A stretch of 64,000 bases of DNA from Bimastos eiseni (taxonomy: Eukaryota; Annelida; Clitellata; Crassiclitellata; Lumbricidae). Below are positions 46,211-58,265 of this stretch, piece by piece; the first letter of the stretch is position 1, and each line of letters begins with the position of its first letter. The notes under the pieces are model-generated. The model did no database searches. It saw only the letters and a program-made list of their open reading frames with translations, and had not been told where the DNA came from. The stretch spans positions 6,537,672 to 6,601,671 of the forward strand of contig OY365808.1 in NCBI GenBank assembly GCA_959347315.1. Reading direction: 5' to 3'. The translations under genes were made by a program, and so were the position numbers.

Positions 46211-46812
46211 TTTTGAGACAGTTCAGTATTTTCTTTAGTACATTGCTTGCAGTAATGTCAGTAATAACTAATAATTAAGTAAATTAACTCTGCTCTTTTT
46301 CTAATCAAAATTGTTATAAATTAAAAACGTTAAAATGTACCTTTTACTCATTGGCCTCTCATACAAGCACGCATAAATTTCAAAATCTATCTTCTAATGT
46401 GCTGAGTCCACACAAATTCATCTCCTTTTTACAATTCCCCACTTGTTACACATTGTCCATCTCTCCAATCCAGATAAGGACATACTATTTTCATCTCAAG
46501 TGACTGTTGTCACCTGATCACTTGGAAAATTTGGAAATAATGCATTTGCACCATGCAGCAAATCTTCAAATTCGTTGCTCTTCAAAATTAACCTTTAGCT
46601 TTATTTGCTCAAGATTTATTATTACTAAATTTTCCTGTTGCACTCTGTTGTGTGAAATTCATTATGTTTAGACACATTATAAATGATCATTCAATAATAG
46701 TAATACTAGATTTAACAATTGATTACATATATACAAACCAGTAGGTTGTTTAAATTATTTTTGCTATGAATGACAGGAATTCAGATGTTAATTCAGACTA
46801 AATCTCGGCAGA

Positions 46813-49800
46813 ATGGAACTGCGTTCAAAGTCGACGTTTCTTCATAACCTGCCTAACGTGTCTTTTGGCTGGAACTGTAAGCCGGAAGGAAGTCGCCGTG
46901 GACGTAAACCAAAGACACGAAAAAAGTATGACTCATCTGTTCTTTGAGTTTGGTTGCAATATATAAATCATTAGTTCAGAAGTGCTGCAAATACTTAACA
47001 TTTTGATAAAGTTTGGATTTTAGTTTGTGAGTATGTTAGATAAACCTTTTGCCTATCCAACCTTGTGTACTTACTCACAGTGATGCAATATATGCAAATG
47101 TTTAGATAAACTGCATTAAATACCTGTTGTAGTGTTAGGTTATATCTAACTGCTCTAGTACCCAGCCTCTGCAATTACAGTGTTCAACAAATTGTTATTG
47201 TAAACTTCATATTTTGAAAGTGCTACTTGATAGCTAATTTGTTATTAATGTTAATCTTTTCCAGAAATATTACTTCTGGCTCAATTCAATCTACATGTTA
47301 ATTATCGAGCATGGGAAGTGAAATGTACTTTGCGCTGCTGTTTCCTTTGCATCTCACTGCTATAATGGTACTCAACCCCAGCGATTGCAGTGTTCAACAA
47401 ATCGTTACTGTAAACTTCAAGTTTCTAAAGCGCTACTTTACAGCTGAACACAAGGCAGCAGCTTATTCTTGGGTGCTGCATCATATCAGAGGTTGTCCAG
47501 CTATGACAAGTTCAACTTCCACCTGCATCTTCTTGTCGTTGAAGCATTACTTTAACTGGATGTGCAATAAATTTCTCATAAGAATTCTTTTACAAAGACA
47601 TTAGGTAGGCAATCATACCATACAGTTTTCTAGAGATGGTCAATTGGGACTCTAGTCCAATTGCCAGAAAGTTTGCAGTTGGGAAGAGTAAGAAGTTGCC
47701 TGTTCTTACTTTACTTGCAACAGTGTATGGTGAAATATTATTCTTAGCATAAAACGAACTGTTTCAACATTTTTTGCATAATCTACTAGTTGTTAAATAA
47801 TACCCTCATGTGTATACCTAATGTTTCAGTGTGGTCGATTTTGGGAAGACCGTTGAGTTTAGCTGTCCGACTTTCGCATGCGACTTCATGTCACAGCTCT
47901 ACACACTTTATCAACAGGGCATCTGTTGTGATGTGGTTTTGTCCACTGGGGACTATGAGACATCCACTCATAAGGTTGTCCTCATGGCTTCGTCAGAATA
48001 TTTCAAGTCGCTGTTCCTTACGCCAGACTTGGTTAAAGATTTTGTGGTCCTTCCTTCAGGTAAATGAAGTCACATTTTGTTGGAAAAATTTCACCATTGG
48101 ATGGTTACATCGACTTTCTAATTCTTCTCCTAAACCTCTTCGGTAATTTAGTTTCTGGTTATAAATTTAAAAAGTTTTTTAGATTATGATTGTAATCTTC
48201 GGGAGCACAGAGTCACTTTTTGTGTCCAATTAGTTTGAAATGTTTTAATGTCTTTGCCATGTTCCACTGTGGGATATTGCATATTATTGTAAAGGTCATC
48301 CAATGTTTTTAAGTCCAAAGATTCAGTTCACAATGTGTGCGTGGTTCAGTCTGCTATATCAAAACGCTTACGGTACTTGCTCTAAGACGACCCAGCATTT
48401 GAACATCTCTGCTATGACACCGACCCACACCTTTTCTCTACAGTACTTATGCGAGCTTCTTCCCCCAATAAAGACACTCCCTATATCGTACATCAAGTGG
48501 ACAATTTCAAATGCAGAATTTATTATTAAAATATTGTACCATGTGAACCAAAGTGCAGATGATCTAGTTATAATAAAGAATATGCTTATACCCTGACTCC
48601 TCTACATACAAACTGACCAGAGAGAAGATTGATTGCTATGCTCTACATCTTCATTCACAAGACTTCTCCAAGTGATTGTGTGCTTTACTTTTCTTTTCCT
48701 TGAAGTGACCAAGTTGTGATAATGGATAATGGCATCAGTAGGTTAGATTTACAGTAAATACTGATACTTGTATGTGACCCAAGGAATCAAAATGAGTCGG
48801 ATGTCGGCCAATTACATTGCTTGTAAAGCCGCAAATAATGTTCAAAAGTCACTTTTGGCTCATTTTCAGATTTTAATACAAATATGTGCAAAAATATGTT
48901 TGTAATTATTTGGTATCTCACATTTGATGAAATTCAGTGTTTTAATGTACATTTTCATGATTTTGTAAAGGATGTTGTTCTGCATTTCATATTGTTGATG
49001 AACTTTAACCACTTTTTCTCCGATTCGGAATTTCCCATAAGTGGACGCATTTTCATTCATAACTTTGTCAAAAGAAAGGTAGAATCAAAATTTTTGTGTC
49101 ATTTGAAAGCAAACAATGAGGTCTTTACAAATATGTGTAATACTCATTTTCTGAAATTTCTGACATATGAACTATTTTGATCCCTTGGGTCACATATATG
49201 TTATTGAACATTCGTATTGTTTGACTTTCTTTGATAGATGTCAACACTGAGGCTCTGAAGTCGGTGATGTCCTATATGTACACCGGTTTGCTCTGTCTCA
49301 ACCATGAGAATGTGCAATTGATGCTGTCCACAGCTGAGCGACTTCACATTAAGTCGGCCGTTGTACTGTGTCATCAATTCCTCAGCTACAGCGGAATGAA
49401 TCTAAATGATTCTTTGTCACTCCTTGCCGGTGGAACTAGCATACAGCTTGACCAGGTTAGAAACAGATTGTAGGAAGTGTAGGAATGTGTGCACTTCTGT
49501 TTGGGCTCATGTTGCCTCCTTCTAAGTTCTGTCTTCCATGAGAATAGTTTCCATTGCATATGCATACATAGTTGTTTAATACGTCAGCATACCTTGTAAT
49601 TTAATCATCTGTTGTTGGCCCAATGGCATGGAATGGGCTACCACTATCGTTGCATCTTATGCCTAAGGTTCATTCAGATGCATTTTACAGTAGCCTTAAG
49701 ACTTTTCTTTCCAGCCGGGGTTGAGTCAGGAGCGCTTCTGAGTAGTAACCTTGAAGTGGTGCTATATAAATTTTCACAGTGAATGAATCTGATTTAGTGG

Positions 49801-52800
49801 ATACCAAAGCATGCAGCTTAATGGACACTGTGTTGATTGTTTTGATATATGCATACATGTGTCTACACCTATGTACCTACTGCATAATTATGTAGTTCGT
49901 AATGCATATACCTGCATATTAGATTGTGGTGTGATGGCTTATTGCTGATGCGGCATTACACCTTCTATTTTGTGGGCCCTACCACTTGGCTTCCTCTGGA
50001 CCTCCGACTCTTACCTAGGAACTCATCTTTCTACTCTTCTCCAAAATCTGTCCTCTTTGGCCGTGGTTGGACTGGGAGCACTCCTGAGTTGATTTCTTAA
50101 AAAGGCGCTGTATTTAGTTTAATTGACTGATTGATTGATACTATGTTTCGCATAAATGCATTGTCTGAAATTTTTAGAAAGGATTTCATCGATTTCTTGT
50201 TGCAAACATATTTCATGCAACCATTTGTGGACATTTAAAAGATCATGGAGTCTTGACCCTGGTGTGATGCTGCCTGTCTTAGGAGTTTTGTTGCTCCACT
50301 CAGGATATCCAGGCCTCCCAATTGCTTTGGCCCCATGCACAGGGTGAACTTCTTGTCCCATAAGCACAAACTTCCATGATGCGCTTTCTATGTTGCTGGC
50401 CTTGTGATATCTGGGACAGGCTCTCCATACCTGCCCAGGGTCCCCTCCGACATGCTCTATCGCTCTCTTTAGACTGTTTTCTTTAGCCAAGTCTGGGTCG
50501 GTAGAGCTCCTGAGTAGTAACCTTGAAGAGTACCGTATATACTCGCGTATAAGTTGATTCGCGTATAAGTCGAAGTGTAATTTTTTGACCAAAATAGCGT
50601 CCAAAATCGACGACTCGCATTAAGTCGAATCCAACTCAAAATGAGTGATGACGAAATTTAGTAGTGATTAGAAAATTTTCCCTAATGTACAAAATCTAAT
50701 AAACATGTGTTTGAAAATATACGAAATAATATAAACAACCAATATGTGAATGGATACAAATGGATAACTTCCGTTCACTGCCTCCGGTTTGAGTAAGAAA
50801 TATAGTAAGTAAGGGAGGCATCTCTTGCATGGCATTCGAATTTCCATGCAGTTCAGCATACTCAACAACTTTCAACCAGTTTTGTAGGAGGCTCGCTTTT
50901 TCTTCAAGTCGCTCAATGTGGAAAGTATCTGTAAGTATTCTACTGCACTAAACTCAAAACATAAGTTTTCAAATAGAATACTATGGTACAAGTATATAAT
51001 AAACTTATTTAAAAAATGATTTTTCGATTTTAATAAAGTGTAGAACTGTGATTTATTGTGAAATAGGTGTTAAAATAACCAGATAACTAAGGGTTAAGTT
51101 TCGAGTTCGCTTTCATAATGCGTGCATGTATTTGGTTGTCCGAAAATCTTCAGTCTATTTCGCGTCTCACGTATAAGTCGAATACCGTTTTCGTCGTCCT
51201 GAAATAACATTAAATTTCTCAACTTATACGCGAGTATATACGGTACTATATAGAATGTTGTAATTAATGAATTTATTAATTGGTGCTTGTAACATTGAAG
51301 GTGAATGATGTTGTCATCAAAGAGGAAATTTCAAGCATAGAAGAAGCAGAGATTGAAAGCAAAGTGCCGGTGTCAGAATTGCTGGAGCTTCAGGCAATTG
51401 GCAACCATTTTGCTACACTGCACCCAGTTGATCCGGTTGTCAATGGCACGGTCCGGAAGAGAAGGGCGAAATCTGGCCGTAACCAGGAGAATGCCGAGAT
51501 GTCAGAAAACATGTGCGAGATGAACACAAAAAGGCGAGTTGGAAGACCTTCGAAACGGACGAATGTCTTGGAATCCATAAAGGCCAATAGAAATTCTGTT
51601 ACAAAGTCTACGCCCTCTCTACGCTGTAATTTGCGAACAAAGATTCCTACATCTGGCACACATCGATGTGGTAGAAGAGGAAGAAGAGGCCCCTATCGGA
51701 AGAGAAAGCGGGACTCTGTTAACGATTCACCCGCTAGACGTGTCTTGGCCCTTGGACGAATACTGTTGGCGCAAGGCACCAAGTACAAGTGCGGTATCTG
51801 CAGTGTTGGGTTTAGCAAGTACTCCGGTCTCGTTGTTCACATGAAATTCATTCATCGGAGTGTGCAGTCGTCCTCGGCTGTCAGGACCTGCAGGAAGTTG
51901 TTGCAGTCGGTTATTTTAAACACCAGACATTCGACGCCTTGTGAATCACGCTCGTTGCCTCAGGAAGGGTGTAACAATAGTCCGAAGTTTTCATGTTCGT
52001 GCTGTCACCAAACATTCTTCTTGCGCACACGTCTTTCCGCTCATCTTCTGAAATGCCATTCGACAAAACATCCGGTCGTACGTAGACGAAAGAAAGCATC
52101 TTTAGCAGACATGGTCAGACTCAATCATTCTGTCCGAGCACAGGTCCACAAGTGTCAGTCCTGTAAGCGGCCATTTGCCCATGAATCAACGCTTGCCATG
52201 CACTGTCTTATCAAACACAAGAGGTTAAAGACTGAGCCGTGGATCGAGGAGGACGAGGTGCCTCGGGTGAGACGCACCCGGGCGACCTGGACCTGTAAAG
52301 AAATAGACTGTGGAATAACTTGCTCTTGCATCAGGGAGCTGAAGAAACACATGGCAACCAGACATCCAAGTGTCATCTACTCCTGTCCAGATTGCAGATT
52401 CAGTTGCCAGGTGGAAAGACTGTTTCAAAGGTAGTTCTCCAGGATTTTTCTTCAATCCATTTTGGAAAATTGTGTTCTTATACTACAAGTAACAACTAAT
52501 TCGTGAATATTACACTCTGACTCATATATTGTATAGTATGAAGCAGGTGTTCACACTACTGAGTAGAGGTTCTTGAAGGCGCACTATATAAATGCTCCTA
52601 ATGAATAAATTAAAGGTGTTGCTGCCTAGCCAGCTTTTGTTACTGCCTAGGCCAGCTTTTCTACTCACCACTAATTCACCGTATTTGGTGACCACTCTTG
52701 CTCATCAGCTAGCCCCAGATGCTGGATCGGTCTTCCTCCTGCCATGCGAGCAGCTGAATCAATTGACTCCTTCAAAACTGGTATCAAGGCTTATTTTTAT

Positions 52801-55800
52801 TCTAAGGCAAACCCTGGTAAGTATGGCATGCCTGTGTTACGGCACCATATAAATTATTATTGTTGTTATTAAGTATCTGTCCAGCGCGAAAATGGTGGTC
52901 CAAAAACTATCGAGATTGTAATGATAATAATGTTCATTTAATTTCAAACTAGCAAACTCACAGTATGATTACAAGCATAGTATAAGCGAATAATGACAAG
53001 TTATTACAGGAGTCAGATTGAACTGTTGGCAACCATGCAAAGCGGCCTATATGTTATACATCTAATTTAACCAATGCCGCTGTCTAGCGAATGGACCTTA
53101 CGGTGGATTCTGAATCAAACATGGTAAGTTCCTCAATTCCAGCATCTAATGTTTAGTTTGTGCCTATAGGTTTGTATAATATAGGAACATCCATTTAGCT
53201 TCATGTGTGGAACGGTGGCCGATTGGTTAGAGTGATCGACCCGTAATGCGGGAAGTCCAAGTTCAATCCTTATCTTAGGAATTACTGTGTAGGGACCTTG
53301 AGCAAGTCCTTCATGCATACTTGCTCTGCAATATATCTGCAGTTGTGCCATCGAGACATGTGTGCACTTTTGAACTAATTGTAATTAGGGCAATTACAGT
53401 TGTATTGTATTGTATTCATGGTACATATTAAGGACCACTCAAAAGTGGTGCTCATTTTACTTATTAAGGGCCACTCAAAAGTGGTGCTCATTTTACTTAT
53501 TAAGGGCCACTCAAAAGTGGTGCTCATTTTGCTGTGGAATAACATTTAACCATAACTTGTTAGATAACATTTTTATGTTCGGTCTCCGTGTGTTTCTTGA
53601 CTTCCCTGATACCAGAACAAATGTGACTTGAGGCGAGTTGTAATCATAAACAGAGCAGATGTACTGTATTACATTCCATGTGTTATGTGTTGCTGATCTT
53701 TAGGCACAGGAATCAGAGACATGGAAAGAAACAGGTCTGTGATCTGTGCGGCAAAACATGTCCAAAGCTATCGCTGCTCAAGCAGCACATGTACATTCAT
53801 CACAGAGTCAAAGATCCAACACTTAAGGTCTGTACATTATAATATATGTTTTTTAATTGTATTTAAGCATTTGTAACTTATGTTATGTACAGTTGTACAC
53901 TGTGCATTGTATGTTATGTTATACATTGTATACTGAGCTTACTTTCTGGATAACAGATCATAATACTACTTTAGATTTCAGGTTGTCCTGATGTTGTAAA
54001 TATAACTGATCTCTATTTGAAGCTTATTGTTAGCTGTGCAGACATAAATCGTTACAGGAATCTGACACTTGGGTAGGAGTGCAGTTTTTCTGAGTGTGGG
54101 CAATTGCTAAAGCTTGTTTTATGATTTCGTGTTTCTTGGAAGAATGTACATTTCTGAATTTCTGTTTTACTGTTTAGCTTTACCAGTGTGCTTTCGAAGG
54201 CTGCACTTACGAATGTTGCTCCAAACATCGTCTTGCCGATCACTGTAGCCGACATAATATTGGAAAGTCGCTCAAGTGTGAGGAGTGTGGAAAAGCATTC
54301 AAGCATACACTGTATGTCCCCTGTTCAATTAATACAATTAAGTCAGTGCATAATTTCATGCTAGGTGTGTCAGTAGGCCTACTTCATTACTTTTCAGCTT
54401 ACTATTTATAGTGTTGCTCGATCACTATGACATGTAACATCATGTAGGCCAGTGCAGAGAGTGCCTCTCAGTAGATATCTTGATGGGTGCTATATAAATG
54501 CTCGATTACACTACATTCATTATCTAATAATTATCTTATTATTAAAGCGTTATAACAATACCTATTGCCTATCCACCATAGCTACCTTTGTGTTGTAAAA
54601 TACTAATCCTCTGCTTACTGGACATGGTAATCAGTTGGTTACGTCACTCATCTTGTAATGTGGAGAGAATCGATTTGAACCTCCTGCGATATGATTACTG
54701 TGTAGGGTTCTTGAGCAAGTCATAGACTCACAATTGCTTGGAGCCGTCAACTGATGCGTGATCATTTGATAGTGGTATTCATTAAAGGAGTGAACAAGGG
54801 TAGCAGCAGGAGTAAGTGAGGAGGGGATGGTACAAAGCTGGCACAGCTGGTAGTAGCAGTCACTGTGAGATGGTGGCCATGGCCAGGGTTGTTGGATCAA
54901 CAGCAGCAATGGCATTATATACCAGACAGTGCAGGTAGACCTGAATTATCATCATTGTTTAGCTGACCCAGCACAGCATGAATATAATTATGTTGTACTT
55001 TAAACTAGAACAGATACCGACTCCTGGGCTTTCTCAGATCAAAGCTTCCGTCCACTCTGCCAGTTAGGTCATTGATATTTATCTGATGTAGACTGTGGTC
55101 TCATCTTTATGTATTGCGTATCCTGTGTTGCTTGGCTTGTGATCTCTTGCATATCACCTGGTTCTGTAGATATGAGTATTGCTATGGAATTCATTATTTT
55201 GTCATATGGGTTGATGCGTGTTCTAATTCCTGACATGAGCTATGCTACTAGACTCCAGACTGGGGTAAATATATTCAGATGCGTGACTGCTTTGTCTTAG
55301 AGGGTTGGAGAAGCACGTGAATACAATACATCATGGCATACGCCCTTTCATCTGCGACCAGTGTGGCATGGCATTTGGATCAGAGGGTGAACTGAAGACA
55401 CACGTCACTCGACATTCCAAGAGCAAGCCGTACGCCTGCAGCCATTGTGCCTATCGCACTCGCGCCAAAGTCAATCTTCAGTGTAAGGATCGATAATTGG
55501 TTTCTTATTTTTATTTAGTGCCTATATTCAATGTAAATGGTCATTGTAATTGCTTAGTTATATAGCTCCTTTACAGAAAACTCGTCAAGATGCAAGAAAG
55601 CAGACTAACCCAATTCATTCATGACAAGGATTTATATAGCATCTCTTCAAGGCACAAGAACTCCCAACCCCAGCATGACTAAAATTATGCCTATATATGC
55701 CAAGGCAAAGAAAATGAAGTCGGTAGAACTCCTGTCTTTGGCTATCTTTCTGGGCTAAGTAAAGTTTAGTTTTAGCAACTAACTTGTAACGTAGTTACAA

Positions 55801-56605
55801 CAATCGATATAATATGGCATTGTTGGTAGTGAGTTACTTTAATGGTGTCTTACTATGTGAGTCATTATTGCAAGGGCCAAGAATTTCCTATTAGTTAATT
55901 AACAAAGTTGCAACACTTGCGGAGGTTGCCAACTTGTCATACTTTTACGGCAAGAGTGTACCGGGAAACCAGTGCAGCTCTTCGTTAAAATTTTATTTTT
56001 TAAATTGCGTGTGATATTAGTTTAATTATTTAATTTCATTGTCCATTCTAGATCATCTTTTCAGCCGACATAAAATTCAGACAGGTCTCAAGGAACAGAA
56101 ACTTGTAGTCATGAAGTGCGACCAGTGCGACTTTTCTACAAGTCGCAAAGGTCGTCTAGAAGATCACATCAAGAAGCACCAGAACATCAGAGACATCCCT
56201 TGTCTGGAGTGCGGCAAGTTCTTTGTCACCAAGAAGAACCTTTACGGCCACACAGTGACCGTCCATCGTCCAAAATCATTTCAGTGCACCTTCTGCAATT
56301 ATTCGTCGGCACTTCTTAGCGCATTCAAGGACCACGTCCGCATCATGCACACCCATCGTCACGAAAAACGATACGAATGTCCCATATGCCGGTTTCGTTC
56401 GGCCACCAGCGGGAACTGTCGGAAGCACATTCAGCGAACGCATAAAGAGTACCAAGTAAACCCAAAATATGTGGGAGCGCCAAGGCTTTCGGATGCGTTT
56501 AGAGCTGAAAAGGAAGAATTGCCCACGAGCGAAGCTACTGAACTGACGCTGAATTTAAGTTGTAAAGGACTGTCAGTGTCCACTGGTAATGATAATTGTA
56601 TGTAG
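46813..56605 (+). CDS. BTB/POZ, AT-hook and 14x C2H2 zinc-finger protein (paralog B)
   Basis: CDS reconstructed as join(46813-46925, 47830-48059, 49238-49455, 51301-52430, 53704-53827, 54178-54311, 55301-55482, 56052-56605). All GT-AG, phases consistent, 894 residues. Start MELRSKSTFLHNLPN. Exon 1 ends with a basic RRGRKPKTRK stretch that resembles an AT-hook. The BTB/POZ domain (about residues 50-165; LYQQGICCDVVLSTG, THKVVLMASSEYFKSLF) spans exons 2-3. A clear AT-hook, KRRVGRPSK, lies at about 264-272. Fourteen C2H2 fingers run from about residue 351; one joins exons 4-5 (CPDCRF...HRNQRH), another exons 6-7 (CEECGKAF...H), another exons 7-8 (CSHCAY...HLFSRH). Expected to act as a dimeric nuclear DNA-binding regulator (family knowledge). 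It diverges head to head from paralog A with about 6.3 kb between start codons. Its introns carry LINE tails, a TA-flanked MITE and SINE copies. Vertebrate counterpart uncertain. Confidence 0.92.
49610..49790 (+). mobile_element. LINE tail remnant in intron 3 of paralog B
   Basis: GPMAWNGLPLSLHLMPKVHS then FYSSLKTFLFS is the WNxLPxxL...FxxxLKTxLF end of a CR1/L2-type ORF2. The downstream part (CAGGAGCGCTTCTGAGTAGT + AACCTTGAAGTGG) is the shared 3' tail, ending TATATAAATTTTCACAG. Confidence 0.7.
49965..50125 (+). mobile_element. LINE tail remnant in intron 3 of paralog B
   Basis: Frame-shifted pieces corresponding to WxSLPLDxRxLPRNSSFYSS and LKSVLFGRGWTGSTPE-like sequence, followed by the CTCCTGAGT...GGCGCTGTA tail. 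A second, separate insertion beside 49610-49790. Confidence 0.55.
50200..50530 (+). mobile_element. LINE tail remnant cut by a TA-flanked MITE
   Basis: Fragments around 50350-50500 (GELLVP-type then CSIALFRLFSLAKS) fit a reverse-transcriptase C-terminus, then GAGCTCCTGAGTAGTAACCT, the common tail. The tail is broken at 50531 by the MITE at 50533-51243 instead of reaching TATATAAA. The 161-residue minus-strand frame here (50119-50604) is a shadow. Confidence 0.5.
50533..51243. mobile_element. MITE with 25-bp perfect inverted ends and TA target duplication
   Basis: The left end CCGTATATACTCGCGTATAA + GTTGA is exactly inverted at the right. TA dinucleotides flank both sides (50531-50532 and 51244-51245). 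Internal CGTATAAGTCGAA motifs repeat near both ends. 711 bp, no transposase. A TA duplication fits the Tc1/mariner group (inference). It lies in intron 3 of paralog B, just upstream of exon 4. Confidence 0.8.
53200..53412 (+). repeat. tRNA-derived SINE, fullest copy
   Basis: GGAACGGTGGCCGATTGGTT + AGAGTGATCGACCCG (A-box type head), then GGGAAGTCCAAGTTCAATCC (B-box type), then a tail TTACTGTGTAGGGACCTTGA + GCAAGTCCTTCATG, ending in a (TATTG)n run. Related copies: 17300-17445 (minus) and 54640-54735. It lies in intron 4 of paralog B. Confidence 0.75.
53427..53531. repeat. Three-unit 37-bp tandem repeat with small hairpin
   Basis: TTATTAAGGGCCACTCAAAA + GTGGTGCTCATTTTACT, three near-identical units. 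Each contains CCACT...AGTGG, which can pair. Intron 4 of paralog B, directly after the SINE tail. Confidence 0.9.
54640..54735 (+). repeat. SINE fragment
   Basis: AGAGAATCGATTTGAACCTC (decayed B box), then ATTACTGTGTAGGGTTCTTG + AGCAAGTCATAGACTCA, matching the tail of the 53200 element. Intron 6 of paralog B. Confidence 0.6.
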
Positions 56606-57190
56606 CCGACTTTGGTTAAAATTGAACTGTTTTAATTAAGAATTTATGCTTTTATTTGTAAATCTGTAAATTTCTGTTAATGAATTTTTAGAAAATTGTT
56701 TTTGTGCAGTATTCCCCCTTTCAGGAATTTGATATAGCGCCTCCTCTTAAGGCAAATTTGTTTGCGTATCGGCATGTGGTCCGTCTAAACACCTTGCAGG
56801 AAACATTAAAGCACTGCCAATATGTGCACTTGTCCAGGGCATAAGAAATAATGACTAAAAGAAAATTCAAAGCCAACCTATAACTTATAACCGACTGCCT
56901 GTAAAAACTGTTGGTTGTGGTCAAGTTCTGAACTGTCAAGTTCAAGTACTCCGGTCTCAAATATATATACTTAAAAACTGTACTCTATTTTCACTCGATT
57001 ACGAGTACCAAGTACTGCATCTCTGCCTACTGCTTCAGTGGTAGTTAAACTACTTTCCTAACTACTAGTAAACAGAGTAGTTATTAATAAATGTTAACTA
57101 TTTCAGTGGATTAATATTACTACTACTTCTTTAACTACTAGTAATATAGTTAACTGCTCTTAACTGTATACGGTAACCATGAACTATGCC
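56606..57190. other. 3' flank of paralog B
   Basis: AT-rich, presumed 3' UTR at first. 57000-57170 carries repeated ACTACTAGTAA / GTAGTTA words. No other gene. Confidence 0.4.
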
Positions 57191-57495
57191 TAACAGCACA
57201 CAACCTATTCATAACAACCCAACACGTGCTCCTATCAACACAAGACCTATTCCTAACAACACTTACTCCTAACAATAACAACACAAGAGCCTCCTATTAA
57301 CACCATAACACCTATTACTAGCAACACAACACTTACTCCAATCAACACCTATGCTTAACAACTCAACACCTACTAGTAACAACACAATAGCAAACGCCTA
57401 ACAACAGTATCTATTCCGTAAACGCCTAACAACAGCATCTATTCCTCACGACACCTACGCTTATCAGCACACCTACTTATAACAACACAACGTCT
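57185..57495. repeat. Degenerate CCTAACAACACAACACCTAT minisatellite
   Basis: Many imperfect units built from CTATTCCTAACAACACAACA-like words, period roughly 25-35. Pyrimidine/adenine-rich, non-coding. Confidence 0.8.
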
Positions 57496-58188
57496 ACTCC
57501 TGGGAATTCTGCCAATGCTTGCACTCTGACAGTGCCAGTCCCAAGTCTGGATGAAGGAGGGTGACACTAATGATCTATGTTATTTATCACTATGTTGTTA
57601 AACTGAGATTACCTACCAGGGATAGTGTCAGCCTCAAGAAAGGGTGAAGAGTGAAACAATGTCGTTAAATAGCTACTAATGTAACCATTGGCGAGGAACG
57701 GAGAACCATCGAAGGCCCATCGGCCCAGTGGAGGGGTGCAGAGTGCGGTCGACCCACCGGGGGGCCAGAGGGCGGCACTTTGCCTACCTGTCATTTATTC
57801 ATGCAGTAAATGAGACGTTGCGTTACGTAACTTGGGTAAACACGGTAAGGTACGCTGTGGTTATCACTCGCGACGCCAGGCCTAAAAGTACAAAGCTCGA
57901 GGTCATCACAATTAGCCCAGTCTGCCTACTGTAATCGACAATACTCGTTAATTTTCATAACCGTCCGACGTCGGCGCAAAAAAATACTATATACGTTACC
58001 AAGTTAGGCGATGACGTATGTAAGCTTTGTGTCTGACGTGTTCCTGTTGTCACCATGGTGTTTCGTTTGCAGTTATTACGTTGCGTAAGTCGTTACTAGA
58101 AGTTTCAATGAAATTCAGCGAGCTGTAAATCCTCAATGTTCTTGTCAGTTTCAAGGTATTACCGCTATCGAGAGGACTTGTAAACCTT

Positions 58189-58265
58189 AGGGGTAGCGGG
58201 AATCGAACACGCTTCCTAGAACTGCCCTGCACGTCAGTGTTTTATCCGTTATTCTACAGACCCCA
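58189..58265 (-). pseudogene. tRNA-like sequence (degenerate)
   Basis: On the minus strand GGGGTCTG...GTTCGATTCC...CTACCCC gives five acceptor base pairs and a good T-arm with GTTCGATTCC. The D arm does not pair and no anticodon loop with T at position 33 forms. A tRNA-derived retroposon head or tRNA pseudogene is more likely than a working tRNA gene. Confidence 0.45.

Noticed and set aside
50119..50604. 161-codon minus-strand open frame
   Set aside because: The plus strand reads as a LINE tail followed by a MITE end. The minus frame shows no domain.
58189..58265. Functional tRNA gene
   Set aside because: Only the acceptor end and T arm pair. The D arm and anticodon loop do not form, so it is kept as a tRNA-like pseudogene.
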